Source of the DNA: Phialocephala subalpina
Taxonomy: Eukaryota > Ascomycota > Leotiomycetes > Helotiales > Mollisiaceae
Direction of reading: 5' to 3'
DNA length: 64,000 nt
Assembly (NCBI GenBank): GCA_900073065.1
Contig: FJOG01000015.1
Location: forward strand, 1,382,119-1,446,118
The notes under the pieces are model-generated. The model saw only the letters and a program-made list of their open reading frames with translations, did not search any database and was not told the origin of the DNA. Below are positions 1 through 11,295 of the stretch, piece by piece. Each line of letters begins with the position of its first letter. The first letter of the stretch is position 1. The position numbers and the translations under genes were made by a program.

Positions 1-799
1 GCAAATTTTGCACATGGGAATTGACATTCTAATCGCAGAACGGTTCTCGAATTCGATGTGTGTCTTATTCCCCATGTACTGGACTAGCTCGAAGGCCAGC
101 TTGAGGCCTCCGTGCATCCTAGACAATTGCTTTTCCCCAGGTAAATATTTCCAAATTGTGTCGCAAAGTCTTTTGTCGTAAGACGATATGCATTTATCAG
201 GATGCTCCTCGCATTTCCAGTCGGCGTAAATCTCGTTGTAGAAGGAATCGACATGCTTGCGGATGTCGTTCGCGGATTTTGTAGCAGGAAGGGTATCGAT
301 CTGTTCTTTATGTGAGGAGGGACGGGCACCAAAGAATTGTTAGTTTTTTGCTTAAAGTAGTGGAATTTATATACGCACCGCCATCGAGATTCTTCTCTTT
401 TATAAATTCGAGCAGTCCAAGCCTCTGTGCTTCAGCATGTTCGAAGCAGCCGCTACCCTCCTTGACATCTCTTCTGAGTCGTTGAACACGTTGGGTTTTG
501 TTCCGAAGCTGTTTCTCTGCAGTCTCTACACATTCAAGTAGAGCATCTTCTGATGTGGATACTGTGACCTCCGAAGGCAAATCTGCAGCATTGCCTGGTG
601 GCCCTGAAGGTAAGGCGTCCTCTGAAGCTGTGCCCTCTGATGATGAAGCTTCTTCTTCCCCAACCAAGGTAGTATCTGGGTCCAGCCTACGGAGCTTATT
701 CACGGGTTTGAATGATCCGTCCGTATCGAGTGGTCGTTTAGTTGGAGACATCGCGGTTCGCTGTGTGGAGGTTGGCATACAATTTCTTTCGAGGTGCAA
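1..799 (-). CDS. Unknown protein, 3' part missing at the window edge
   Basis: I do not recognise this protein. The first exon (about 799 to 380) encodes a low-complexity Ser/Glu-rich stretch followed by a short charged helix around the residues LLECVETAEKQLRNK. A likely intron of about 65 bp has donor GTGCGT near 379 and an AAG acceptor near 313. It joins in frame to a second exon that stays open to the left edge, is rich in Cys and aromatic residues and ends KICK-like at position 1. Possible starts are at 799, 778 and 751; the last begins MSPTKRPLD and lies beside a basic stretch. The coding assignment of exon 2 rests on the absence of stops over about 310 bases and on frame continuity, so the model is moderate only. 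The stop codon is outside the window. Confidence 0.5.
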
Positions 800-1533
800 C
801 TGATGTACATGTGAAGGCTGAAGAAGAGAGGCGTTGCGGAAAACGCGACGGACACTAAATTCTAGCGTGTTGCAGCAGCTACAGGGATGTTAATGATCAC
901 TTCAGCGACTGAGCTCGGTAAATTCAGGGGTCTCTCGCCAGAGTGAAGCGTGATGATGATGATGATGATATTGTTTTACGTCCGGCGGGTGTGAGCGAAG
1001 CCCAGCATCCTAAGAGACCTCCCGAAGGGTATAGGGACGTGCTAAGCTAAGGAGTTACATACAAGACAGCCCCAGATAGCAGATCAGTAGCGCAATTGCC
1101 GGCCAAATGGTTGTTTGACTGAGACCCCCAGAGCGAAGTGTTAAGCTACTCAAGGCATCGTAATCAATCCGCCTTCGAAATGACGAAGTCAAGCAGACTT
1201 CAAAGATTTAAATGCATTTAGCAAATGGAATGTCTCTGGAAGATGTTTCCATCACTTCAACAGGGAGCATACCTCGGGTTCCGCATCATTATCACCCGTC
1301 TGTTAGTCTTCTCTCGCGACGGCTTTGGAGATCAATCAAACAATTCACATATTGAGTTGGAGATACATTAATGGAAGAGCCTCAGGCTCGATTCATTGAC
1401 TCGCGCCAGAAATATATACAGAATCAAGCTGTGTACAGTGAAAAAATAAGTATATACAAACCCCCAAAATCTCTCCTTTTGTGTTCCCCTTCAAACCTCA
1501 ACACCAAGAAACCCCACCAGTTTCAACAACCAC
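800..1533. other. Intergenic, no gene seen
   Basis: No convincing reading frame on either strand. It contains a short GAT trinucleotide run at about 951-970. The part near 1400-1530 probably holds the 3' end of the pectate lyase transcript. Confidence 0.5.
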
Positions 1534-2608
1534 TTAGAAAGTGAGAGTGTTTCCAGCAGTGCCAACAACAGCAACCTTAACAGCCGCGCTTCCAAGAAGA
1601 GTGTACTCGTATGGAACAGTGGTCAAAGCACCAGCAAGCGCGTCATTGCTTCCATCACCAAAATCATTATCATTAGCGACAGCGTATCCATCATCAGTGC
1701 TATAAAGAGGAGAGGTAGACCCGACGAAGGTGTTTGATTCCACAAGGACTTGAGCTCCATCACGAGTGTTGATGCCATCAACAACCTCATTGTAGTAGTT
1801 GTTGAAAATGTGTCCGGTACCGAAACGAAGAGATGGGCCACGGGAGTGGATGTTGTTCCAGTAGTTGTTGTGGTATGTGACGCGGAGGTGTCCAGTGTCT
1901 TCGGCGGAGTTGGAGTCGGAGTGGCCAACGAGGGATGCCTTCCAGTGGTCGTGGATGTAGGAGTTGGAGACGGTGACAAAGTCGGCGGCGTGGGTGAGAT
2001 CGATCAGGCCATCGTAGTAGTCCTTGTCATGGTCTTGGTCGGAGGAGACGTCGACGTGGTCGATCCAGACGTTGGTGGACTTCTCTTTACGGGAATCAGT
2101 ATCTTTTCTAAGTCAAGGGAAAGAGGGGCGACTTACGGACACCTATGGCATCGCCATTGGCAGCTAGAACCTTGGCAACACCGATGTTGCGGATGATGAC
2201 GTTGGTTGCGCTCTTGACGAGGAGACCGAAGCCGGTAAAAACAACAGAGCTGCTAGCACCGATGATGCTGGTGTTGCTGCCGACTTTGACTTGGTCTGCG
2301 GTTTTGGTGATTGGGCCGCTCACAACGACAACCTTGGCATCAGAGCCAGAGACGGCTGCGGTGAATTGTGCGTAGGTCGAGACAGTAGTCGTGGTTCCGC
2401 CGGCGCCTCCAGTGGTCCCGCCATTCTGAGAAGCATAACCGATCGGAGTCTGCTGTTGTCAGTATGTTGGAATGGAAGGAAGGAGAGGAAAACTCACATC
2501 AGTGATAGTAGCACGCTTATCGACTTCTGCGACTTCGTTGATGGTTGGTGTTGGCGCAGCCACGGTGAGACCTGCCATGAGGCCGAGTGAAAGAGCTGAG
2601 AACATCAT
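1534..2608 (-). CDS. Secreted pectate lyase, polysaccharide lyase family 1
   Basis: The enzyme would cleave de-esterified pectate by beta-elimination outside the cell. Three exons (2608-2498, 2449-2137, 2084-1534) give 324 residues and keep frame. Residues 1-18 are a typical signal peptide, followed by a KR site that suggests a propeptide of about 30 residues. PL1 hallmarks are visible: the parallel beta-helix stretch with IIGASSSVVFTGFGL, the VWIDH motif followed by a YYDGLIDLTHAADFVTVS segment with the calcium-binding acids, the HDHWKASLVGHSD segment, and SRGPSLRFGTGHIFNNYY with the catalytic Arg. No linker or binding module follows. The start at 2608 is chosen because it places the signal peptide at the very N-terminus. 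Pectate and pectin lyases share this fold; the Asp-rich calcium site favours pectate lyase. Confidence 0.92.
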
Positions 2609-3544
2609 TTTGAAATTGGAAAGAAGGACTTGGAAAGAGTGTATATGCAAATGAATGGAAGTTGATGTGAAAAGAATGTGCTGAGGAGCTGAAGGATGAG
2701 ATGAAGGCCAACATTTATACAAAGAGGACTTGAAGCTACGTGAATGGCGACATAGAGCTTCCACGTAAGACTCTAGAATCCAATATATCTTCAGGGGAGC
2801 CAAGTCCTCGAATCGGCCATGTTTCTCTCAAATCAAAACGTGTGGGGTAGATCTGTGCGATCTCGAATGAGGATAGAGGACTTCCTGATTCAGTGTATCA
2901 AAGGTTGAAAGAGGTGATAGGTGGATCTTCTGGACCCCAAAGCCATGGTTCAACACGCAAGAAGGCGCACAGAGAAATGAGTTCGTCGCTATCGTGCAAT
3001 ATTCGAAGGGTAAAAATGCGGGGCAGAACATCTTGGCGGGACTCAACTCCAGACTGCTGGGCGATGGAGGCCTCGGTGCCTTCCGAGATTTCGCCTCAAT
3101 TGGAGGAGAATTGTTTCTTTGCAACAGACAAACAACGTTGATGAAATTAAGCATCATGCTCCAAGTTGCTCGGCATCGTCTCAATCTCTGGTTCGTCCGA
3201 CGTCGTGAATCGAAACATACCAAGAGATGCCACGAACGCAAAAGTGGGTGTTTGGTATAAACGAAACTTTGCCAACGCTGGCCAAGAGAGGCCAAGAAGC
3301 CAAGAAGGTGAGCGGAGTGTCTGATCGAGACCAGACGAATGTCAGTGGACGATGAGATGATCGAATGTGAACGACATGAGAACTTGGGCAAGATCACGAC
3401 TGAGCATGGCAAGGAAGGCTTCGACCGAAGGGCGCGTTGGAGTCATCGATGAAGTGCGGTTGTGATGAGAAGTTGGGGGATGAAGTGAAAGATGGAAGGA
3501 AGAAGTGGAGTGAAGTTTACGAGGGACTAGAAGCTAACCGCTTC
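2609..3544. other. Intergenic, no gene seen
   Basis: Upstream region of the pectate lyase. Overlapping open frames on both strands at about 2830-3410 have no recognisable domain, and the longer one (194 codons, minus) reads like a chance frame. Confidence 0.4.
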
Positions 3545-3850
3545 TGTTGTAGCCTGAGGCTTACGCGCCACTGGTGGCGCGGAAGGCCCTGGATGGGCCT
3601 GGAGAGCCTATTGCCACAGGGTAACGTAAGCTGTGGAAGGCCCTGGAAGGCCCTGGGAGGGCCTATTACCACAGGCCCTACAGGGCCCTGAGGCCTATAA
3701 ATTCAGCGTACCTGTCCACTGTAGAGTTAGAAGAGACAGTCTTTATAGCACACTTCAATTTATCACGTGCACACTAGTCTAAATTTATCCGCAACAGCTT
3801 CAGTGTTAAGCTGAAGATCACGTGCTGTCTTCTAGACCTGTCTCACATCC
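3545..3850. repeat. GC-rich palindromic block, possibly a decayed LTR
   Basis: The block begins TGTTGTAGCC and carries several copies of GGCCCTGG/CCAGGGCC-type half-palindromes between 3580 and 3695, then a TATA-like CCTATAAATT near 3695-3704, and can be closed at CTCACA near 3846. TG...CA ends, a palindrome-rich U3-like part and an internal TATA box fit an LTR of a fungal retrotransposon. I see no matching second copy in the window and no clear target-site duplication, so this could also be a MITE or unrelated repeat. Confidence 0.35.
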
Positions 3851-4953
3851 TCGTGACTCTTCTTCTCTTCTTCCCTTTGCCCTTGCTATCAGTCTCACCG
3901 AATACTCACTCTCAGCCATCAGCCAAAGTAATCAATTGTTGGTTTTATATTTAAAAGCACAAGCCTTCGACTCGACAAGTGTCGACACATCACTTTGACA
4001 GAGGAAATTTTTGACGCCCCAAGGACAAGGATGCTCTTGACGTGATCAAGTCCAACAGCGAAACTCCCAAGACCAAGGACCAGAGAAAGATGCCACTGTG
4101 CCACTTCCACAACCACAAGGAAGGAGAGTACTACCTGAGTAAGAAGGTTGGGCAATAACGCAAGCTAATGATAGTACGGGTGTAGGTTCTTACCAATAAG
4201 TGGGGGTTAGTAGGGTATGCGACTTGCTTGTCTCTGTGCCTAGTTGTGGCACATATGTTTGTCTGTAGCGCTTGTGACTTAGAGACTATGGAGGATGGCA
4301 TATGCTGCTTACTTGAGACCATGCGTCTAGTATGGGTGGAGTGGTACTCGCTATTGGCCTGCTGTCCTAGACTCTCGATTTTTACAGCAGAACCTTCATA
4401 CATGCGTCAATAGAAAGATCTTGCAAATCAATGGAAGGAGTGACCTGGTGACTGGTCATATGCTGCAACGAAGAATGAAGCAGAATGCTTGCGACTAAAA
4501 TGACAATGCATATCAAAGAAGCATGAGCTCCTGCGGAGATATAGCTTCTGTGTTTGCTCAGACCTCAAGTTGATTGCATGGCCGGTGAACTCCCAAGTGG
4601 AAAACGAGCAACGAGAACTTGGAAAAGTATCCTACAAAAGGGCTATATATTTTTCTTTCAACTGTGGTTCACTTTTAGCTCTTCTGTCTTCGCCTTAGCC
4701 AAAACTGTTCAGTGGATGCTCATGTGGCTGGATTACTGATAAATAATAGGCCTCTTCAAGCGGACATTTTTTCTGGATCATGGAGCCGCTGAATTTCCAA
4801 CTCAGCCGTCTTTCAGCCAGGAAATCAGCTTCAAGCCCACGCCCCAGTACCTTCGCAATCTCTAAGAGTGCGTTGCAAGCACTCAGTCGTATGACCAGAG
4901 CAGAGTCAACAAGGTTGAGGTGACGAAGGAGATTTCATATGCAGAATATATTT
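3851..4953. other. Gene-free stretch with possible coding relics
   Basis: At about 4018-4158 (+) a 45-codon open stretch with a CHFH...KEGEYYL segment vaguely recalls a retroelement gag knuckle, but the match is weak. At about 4720-4935 (-), just after the stop codon of the NLR gene, roughly 70 codons are open in one frame and read like a helical repeat (ALVIRLSACNALLEIAKVLG). It resembles the last residues of the NLR itself and may be an eroded duplicate or a lost exon. No intact gene is present. Confidence 0.3.
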
Positions 4954-7900
4954 TCAACCACTGGCGGGTCCTTTACGCTGCGATACTTTCCGCTCCTCCT
5001 TAGTTAAAATCTCTACCAAGAATTCCAGCTCTAGTACGCTCGCGACGTCCAACGGTGTTTGACACACAGCCAATCTGGTGCTGAGTGGTGGGAGTACATC
5101 TTTGACCTCATCATCTGTGGTGACAGTTTCTTGGAGCTCCGCCACAGAAGAATCCTCTTTGTCAATATTTGAAAGATCTTCCACTTCTAATAACTCGTAC
5201 TCTGCTGAAGTGTCCATCTCTTGAAGATATTCTTGTTCCGATGTTGAATGATCTTCGTCCTTCGCCCGAGACGTGGCGATGGACTTGGAAAGCTCAACAT
5301 ATTCGAGAATTTGTATCCAAGATTCATATTTCTTCTTGGACTTCAAGAACTCCAGGATTTGGTCGTTGTCCATAAAAGGTTCGTTGGCTTCCGCATGTGA
5401 TGGCCAAAATTCAGCCGCGTAGAGAGCGAAAGGATATTCCAACACCCGATCCCGAAGCTTTTTTTGGAGACAAGGCCCTGACGCAAATGGCTCCAAAGAC
5501 AAGTATGATAGGCAGGCATGCATAAGCCGGGTCTGAGGGAATGAAAAGTTTTGAAGCAGGGCGCTCCTGGAACGTAGCCAATCAATCAATGAGAAGTGAC
5601 GGAGTTGGAAAAAATCATTCTGGTGATCGACCACCACGAAGCCATTACCGAGGCGTATTATTTGGTCGATGTCGACGAGTCCCTCTTGGTCAAACTCGAT
5701 ATCTTGAGGCTCAATTTCAGTAGCAGCAAGCGCGTGCTGGAACTCTCGGCGGCTCATGGATCGGCCCGAAAAAGCGAGCCACGCCAGAATACGATATGAC
5801 AAGGCTGCAGTTGAAGCAGGTTGGTCTGAGATTCGAATGAATATTTCCTGATAAATATCATTCAAGGAATCCGGTGAATTAAGACACGCTTTGCGAAGAT
5901 GCTGCCGGCTGCGGGTAGTAGAAAGACGTTCCAGGAATAATACCGCGAAAAAGAATCTGCGCAGCAATTAGCTCCAAGGAGAGATCTATTTCTGTCGAGT
6001 ATGGTAGATACGTACATTCCCTGAGATTTCCTAACTACTAGTTCCTCAATTTCCAACCTCAGAGGATCATCAGTTGGGTCAAGCTGTGGGAACGCCGAAA
6101 AATTCTTCAAATTTTGTCGGACGAAAGTTCGTATGTCGTTATCAATTCTCCCAATCTGACCGTCGATACTTATTGTCAATGTGTCCGGAGTCTGAAGATT
6201 GACGATGTCAGTTTCACGCCTCGATGTTACCATCACTCTCGCGGGCTGAAATCCGGCTGTTAACTTGCGGAGCACTTCAAGGATTTTCGTTCTTGGCCCG
6301 GGCAACTCGTCCAATCCGTCGATGATTGTGTATACGGCTCTTTTGGTACTACGGAGCGTCTCAAAGAACATCCTTTCAATCTCTGAGAGAGCCGGCGGAA
6401 GATTTAATGATTGTAAACGTTTAAAACACTCTCTGACCTGAGCTGGAACGACTCCAGTGTGCTGGATGGCTTGCCTAAGCAGACTCTTGATAATATCTAG
6501 GATCTGTTGTTCATTGTTGACCTTGAAGTCGCAGTATACTAGAAGTACCAACGCCAAAGGCATGGACTTCGAGAGATACTCTGCCGCCAGGGATCTATGC
6601 GAAGACATTAGTGCGTGTGCAATCCATGAGACATCGCACGCTTACGCTAGGACCGTTTTGCCACTGCCCGCTGAAAATAGTCAACTCTGTTTTGATCAAT
6701 CCTTCAAGTATAACTTACCTCGTCCGAAGCACCACAGCTCACTATCTTTGCCTTGTGCCCATTGCTGAAAAACGGCATGATTAATAAACCATGCTCCAGT
6801 ACCCATAGCCGCGAGACGCAAATTATCGAGTAACTTGTCCGAGTTGTCTGGGGCCAGCCATTCTAAGACTGCCTTGTCGTATTGCAGGTCTTTGTTATCA
6901 AGTAGTAGTTGTACTTGATCAGAGACTTTGGAAGTGTCATTCTGAATAGTTCTGATTATTTCGTTTTTGCCAACATCAGCGCTACTTTGAGGCTCGTTAG
7001 CTTCACCAAAAGGCTGTAGGTCGCTCAAAAAGCTGCTATCTCGTCTCTGTATCTCTTGCAGATTCTGGACGCACGAAACCTTATGCCGAAGAAATTGTTG
7101 CTCGGCGTCATCTGACAGCAAATGTCGCTCAAGCGTGAGTAGCTTCGCGTGGAGACACACATTGACAGTAATGATAGCTTGGAGGAGACATTCTCTCTTC
7201 GTCTGGATATCAGAGCGGTATTTGATCCATTCGGATACTAGAGGGTGCATCGATAGCCGAAGCGTCCTAGGACCTAGGCCAGAAATTTGAAGCAAGGAGA
7301 GATCCCTGAAGTCAAGAAAAAGGTCTTCGAGCTTGAGCCAGTCCCAATCCCCATTCTGCGCAAGCAAATTCTGCAGCCATTTGGGACTTGCAATGCCATC
7401 GACAGCACCGGAAGTGGGCAAAAAGCTTAGGTCGCGTGGAACCTCGAATATTTCCTGCGATATGCTTCTGAAATCGAGGAATGACAGCATGGTGAGTAAA
7501 TTCCCCTTCTGACTTCTTGCTTCTTCAAGCTCATCTATCAACTGGAACGACATCTCCCATGTGGTGTAGACAACTCCTTTATAGTCCCACGCCCTTGGCG
7601 CCTTGGACCAAATCAGCTCTTTCCTGTCATTGTACTCTTCAATGAACCTGGAGAGCGTGAAATTGACTCGTCGTTGAATGTAAGCTCCGGCTTGGTCAAT
7701 GGCGAGTGGAAGATAGCCAAGAAGATCCACTATTCTTATCGCATCTTCCTCCTGATTCGGAAACTTTTCAACTCCACCAATCCTGTCGTAAAGCAGAGCG
7801 TGGGCCTCTGCTAAAGACATCGGAGGTACCTCGAGAACGGTACCAAGTCGAGCAAGATTGGAATTGCGGCTAGTGACTAACACTGAACCTTGAGAGGTTG

Positions 7901-9529
7901 ATGGTATATATCTGTTCAAGTCTCTAAAACCGTCAGGGTTGTCGTAGTTGTCAAAAATAAGAAGCCATGGACGGTTCCAACTCTCGATCATCTGTAACGC
8001 AAAGTCGACTCTCTCCTCGTTCGAGCCAAATGTTTGATCAGGGCTTCGTTTGATGATATCAGAGATGGCAATTAAACCCTTCTTCAATGCCTCTTCGGTA
8101 GAAGCATCCATCCAAAAAATCGCAAGAAAGAGGTGCTTTGTTTCAGCTTGTCGGCAAAAATCGATGGCAAGAGCTGTCTTGCCCTGTCCGCCCATGCCGT
8201 GGAGAATACAAACACTTGGGGTATCCTGACCCCTTTGTGACGAGAGATTTGTAATCTTGGATATCAGGTCAGGACGATGAATAAATTTAGTGGCTTGCCT
8301 GGGATAGCGATAGTATTTTCTACTACCTAACTTCGGGTCGTGCATGGCTTCTTCAACAGTGGGATCGTTGGCAGTATGTCTTCGAATCAGAATTCTTTTG
8401 ATGCCATCTACAGGATAAATTAACATCCTTACATAGCAAAGACTGCAATGGATCAGGTACCGCTTGCATCTTCAATTCTTGCAATCCAATCCATTAATCT
8501 TCCCAGAACCCTTTCATAGCCAATCTCGTTCCTAGATGAAAATTTCGTCATGTTCATATGATTTGCCGGGATTGTTGTTGAATTGTAGCCAGGTATGACA
8601 GCAGAGTCCGGAGTTACGACGCGCTGGCAAGAGTCAATTTCATTTGGTATTAAACGGAAAGAATCATACTTGCATGGCCAGTCGCAGTGACGGGTAGCTC
8701 CTCCACGAAGGCGTGTATCTTGATCTCAGGGTACCCCCTCTGCAATCGTCCTCGTACCATTGTGAGGAAACCGTTTTTTATATTTGCGAGTACCTGCGAA
8801 CGCGCATTCAAGACTTCCAAGAGTTGAGTGGTTGGTAACTTGACAATAGTGAGGCTGATGATATTCGCGACTGCAGATGCAAACTTCTGATAATCGGAGC
8901 CAGCGTTCGGGGTTCCCATGAAGGCAACACCGCGAACAGCGTCGAGAAGCTTTGCTTGAGCCTCTTCGTTGGGATTGACGCAGAGAAGCAAAGCATCCTG
9001 ACACACAAGGCCACCTAGACTATGTACCACGAAGAGAATAGGTTGTTTTGTGGTTTTCGTCCTCGCCCGCAAGCCACACATATCGTTGACAAGATTCTGC
9101 GCATGCTCCCTCACCGTATTCTGGCCGGCAGGCTTCAGCCAATGTACAACGTCAGCATCGTAGCCGTATGTGATGATTCGAGCATTCGGAATATCTGTGG
9201 CTAGCAGTGTCTTTGGCCATGGCTCAGCCGGCTTATCCGCCGTCCATGTCTTCTCTCGATGACCCGTTAGGCCGTGCAGAAACACAATACTAATACAAAC
9301 CCTATCAGCAGACGTTCAGGGCTTCTTGCATCACCAGGGCTGTGTACTCAACTACAGGAGACTCTCCTCCGCTCCAAACGTTGATGCCCAAAGGCTTCTC
9401 TGTCTCCGCGACAGCTGGCAGCGAAAGATCTTGTGAAGATCCAGCAGCAGTGGTGACTGTGCTTCCAAATGATGCTGGTGGTGTCTCTTTGGGCATCTTT
9501 TTCCTCTTAAGATTATCGAGTAGGCCCAT
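4954..9529 (-). CDS. NLR (STAND) protein: SesB hydrolase, NB-ARC and NACHT in tandem
   Basis: Seven exons (9529-9348, 9289-8674, 8623-8461, 8407-6719, 6670-6646, 6594-6016, 5956-4954) total 4257 nt and encode 1418 residues without an internal stop. Residues about 55-310 are a SesB-type alpha/beta hydrolase: VFLHGLTG oxyanion loop, VVHSLGG with nucleophile Ser151, and the SAVIPGYNS and NHM...MTKF segments typical of this NLR N-terminal domain. An NB-ARC module follows, with GMGGQGKT at 391-398, WLLIFDN at 468-474, a TSR sensor and LGYLPLAIDQAGAYI. Where TPRs usually start, a second NTPase of the NACHT type begins: AGSGKT at 884-889 and IIDGLDEL at 982-989. The C-terminus has a winged-helix-like part and stops after one ankyrin-like helix pair (TPLDVASVLELEFLVEIL), with no repeat array. 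Intron 2 (8673-8624) is GC-AG. Such proteins act in cytosolic recognition and incompatibility; the ligand is unknown. Confidence 0.88.
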
Positions 9530-9859
9530 TGTCGCATGAAAGCGCCGGAATTTGGAGCCCCAAAGTAGCCCACGACCAAATGTGTTTGCTTATACTGCGG
9601 GGTAATCTCGATGTTTTGTCTGAAACCAGTGTTAAGGTTAAGCCTATCTCGGTGGTGCCGAGCGCCTTCGGAAGAGAACTTTGGGACAGCCTTGCAGGGG
9701 TGCGCCACCACCCCCGGATCTTTTAAATTAGCTTGAACCAATAATCCATTCATCACCGCGACAATAGATCGACCGCAAGCTAGTTCACAACTTTCTCACG
9801 TCTTCAACTGCTCGACTTGACAACCTCTTCAACGCCTCTGGGTCAACCACACTCTCTCA
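9530..9859. promoter_or_regulatory. Upstream region of the NLR gene
   Basis: About 330 bases between the NLR start and the decayed GH7 gene. No clear TATA box; pyrimidine-rich on the plus strand toward 9840. It probably holds the NLR promoter. Confidence 0.3.
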
Positions 9860-10860
9860 TTTCCCTCCCCCGAATTCCCAAACGTACTTCCCATATCTCC
9901 AACCTTAATCGCCGAAAACGTAACCCTTGCACCCGGATACATCTCCATCAACATCGTATTATTTCTCACTACTCTACGAGCAAGGTCCTCTAACACTCCC
10001 AGGCTCTATCCCATTGCTTGTCAGAGGAAACGTGCCCTCAAGCCACAACATTCCACTCTCCTTATGATCTATCCAGATACTAAATACCAATACTATCCCT
10101 CAATCAAGAGATTCGCCTATCTGCGTCATGCCTCCTTGTCTCTAGAACGCGCCTGCACCATCGAGAGTAGACAGCTCGGCGTCGCAGTAAGTGTCATTAA
10201 TCAGCGTCTCAGCTTCCATGCCTGCAATGGCGATCTTCGAGTTTTCAATCACGATGCCGTCTTGCATATACTTTCTCCAAATGGAAGACAGCATGCCACG
10301 AGATATGTTGTCTGAGGTGTGGAATTGCGTCACAACAGTAAACTTCCTGCTAGTATCAACTGTTTCTTTGCTCCTAGTCCATAGAAATCTGTGTTGCCCA
10401 TGCGATGAGGATTAAAGTCACACCCAGCTTAGTCGCAGACGCCAGTACAAGAGCATAGATCACCTTCGCAGGCGTAGGTGCCGGCTACGTTGCAGGAGTG
10501 AGGCGTGTATGCTGTTGCTGCGTTTTTGGATTCCCAGATGTCCATTTCGTTGCAGCAAGCACCGAAGGTACCGTTGAGGTTTGCCCGTGATGATCAGTAA
10601 TGGTCGTGAGATTCGAAGGAAAGGACGTATCTGGCCACTGATAAAAGCTTGTTTGGGACCTTGGGCATCGCAATAGCTAGTTCTGTATTTGGCACCGGCG
10701 ATATTAAGATCGCTCGATGCACTAACAGCGTTCATTTCTAAGAAGTAGAGAGCGCTGTTCGTGCCGCACAGCACATTTACTATGTCGATGTCGAATGAAA
10801 CAGCAGCAAACCCTTCTCCTTAAATAAGACATTCATACTCTACCGCCGTAGGCGATTATC
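9860..10860 (-). pseudogene. GH7 cellobiohydrolase pseudogene
   Basis: On the minus strand the region reads as successive pieces of a family 7 glycoside hydrolase. These are CGTNSALYFLEMNA, AGAKYRTSYCDAQ, CNEMDIWES with both catalytic Glu still present, a TPHSCNVAGTYACEG stretch, AGCDFNPHRMGN, KFTVVTQFHTSDN, the DTYCDAE region, IVLVFSIWIDH and SGMLWLEGTFPL. In-frame stops lie at 10431-10429 (TAA), 10144-10142 (TAG) and 10102-10100 (TGA). Several pieces sit in different frames, for example between NTDFYGLG and KETVDTS, so frameshifts are also present. The N-terminal part with the signal peptide is missing or too eroded to read. It cannot make a functional enzyme. It was a secreted exo-cellulase acting on crystalline cellulose. 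Confidence 0.88.
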
Positions 10861-11295
10861 CATAGCATAACGTGGATCTATTTTCATGAGGGTCTAGTTC
10901 GGGATCCTTGGGAGCTTGTTTGGGCTTCTAGGGATTATCGTCAAAACTTGACAAGAATGAGATGACAAAGTCCCTAGTTTACATGCGGCCTAATTAAAAA
11001 CCAAATACACGAGTGAGAAGCAGGGACTGCTCAGGTTGCTCAAGCAGCTCAAGTGAGCTGGGTGAAGAGAGGGTGAGCCGAGGGTGATTAGCGGTTGAGT
11101 AGAAGCGGCCAGCTTACTAACTACCTTGGGACAAAGAGAAAAAAAAGTTGTGCTCAACTGCCTCAGCAGACAAGTCGCTCAATCTCTCAGACAAAGCAAT
11201 GGTTATAAAGTGACGATATTTCCCCAGCTTTTCATCAAACCAAATTGTCTTGCTCTTCAACACTGACCGATTAGATTTCCAGAACAACCTTCACG
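10861..11295. other. Between the two pseudogenes, no gene seen
   Basis: Likely holds the eroded 5' end of the GH7 gene and the former promoter of the transporter. A short CAG/CTC-rich stretch with repeated CTCAAGCAGCTCAAG-like units lies near 11035-11065. Confidence 0.35.

Noticed and set aside
945..975. GAT trinucleotide run as microsatellite or CRISPR-like repeat
   Set aside because: Only about six to seven units and no spacers; an ordinary short microsatellite.
2828..3412. 194-codon minus-strand open frame
   Set aside because: Cys/Ser/His-rich text with no domain, overlapped by plus-strand frames of equal quality; no splice or start context.
4018..4158. Retrotransposon gag zinc-knuckle remnant
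   Set aside because: A CHFH...GEYYL stretch only loosely resembles the CCHC motif; spacing does not fit.
4954..6608. Independent NACHT gene separate from the NB-ARC gene
   Set aside because: The start of the NACHT domain, including the residues before its P-loop, is in the same exon as the NB-ARC, and splicing keeps the frame throughout.
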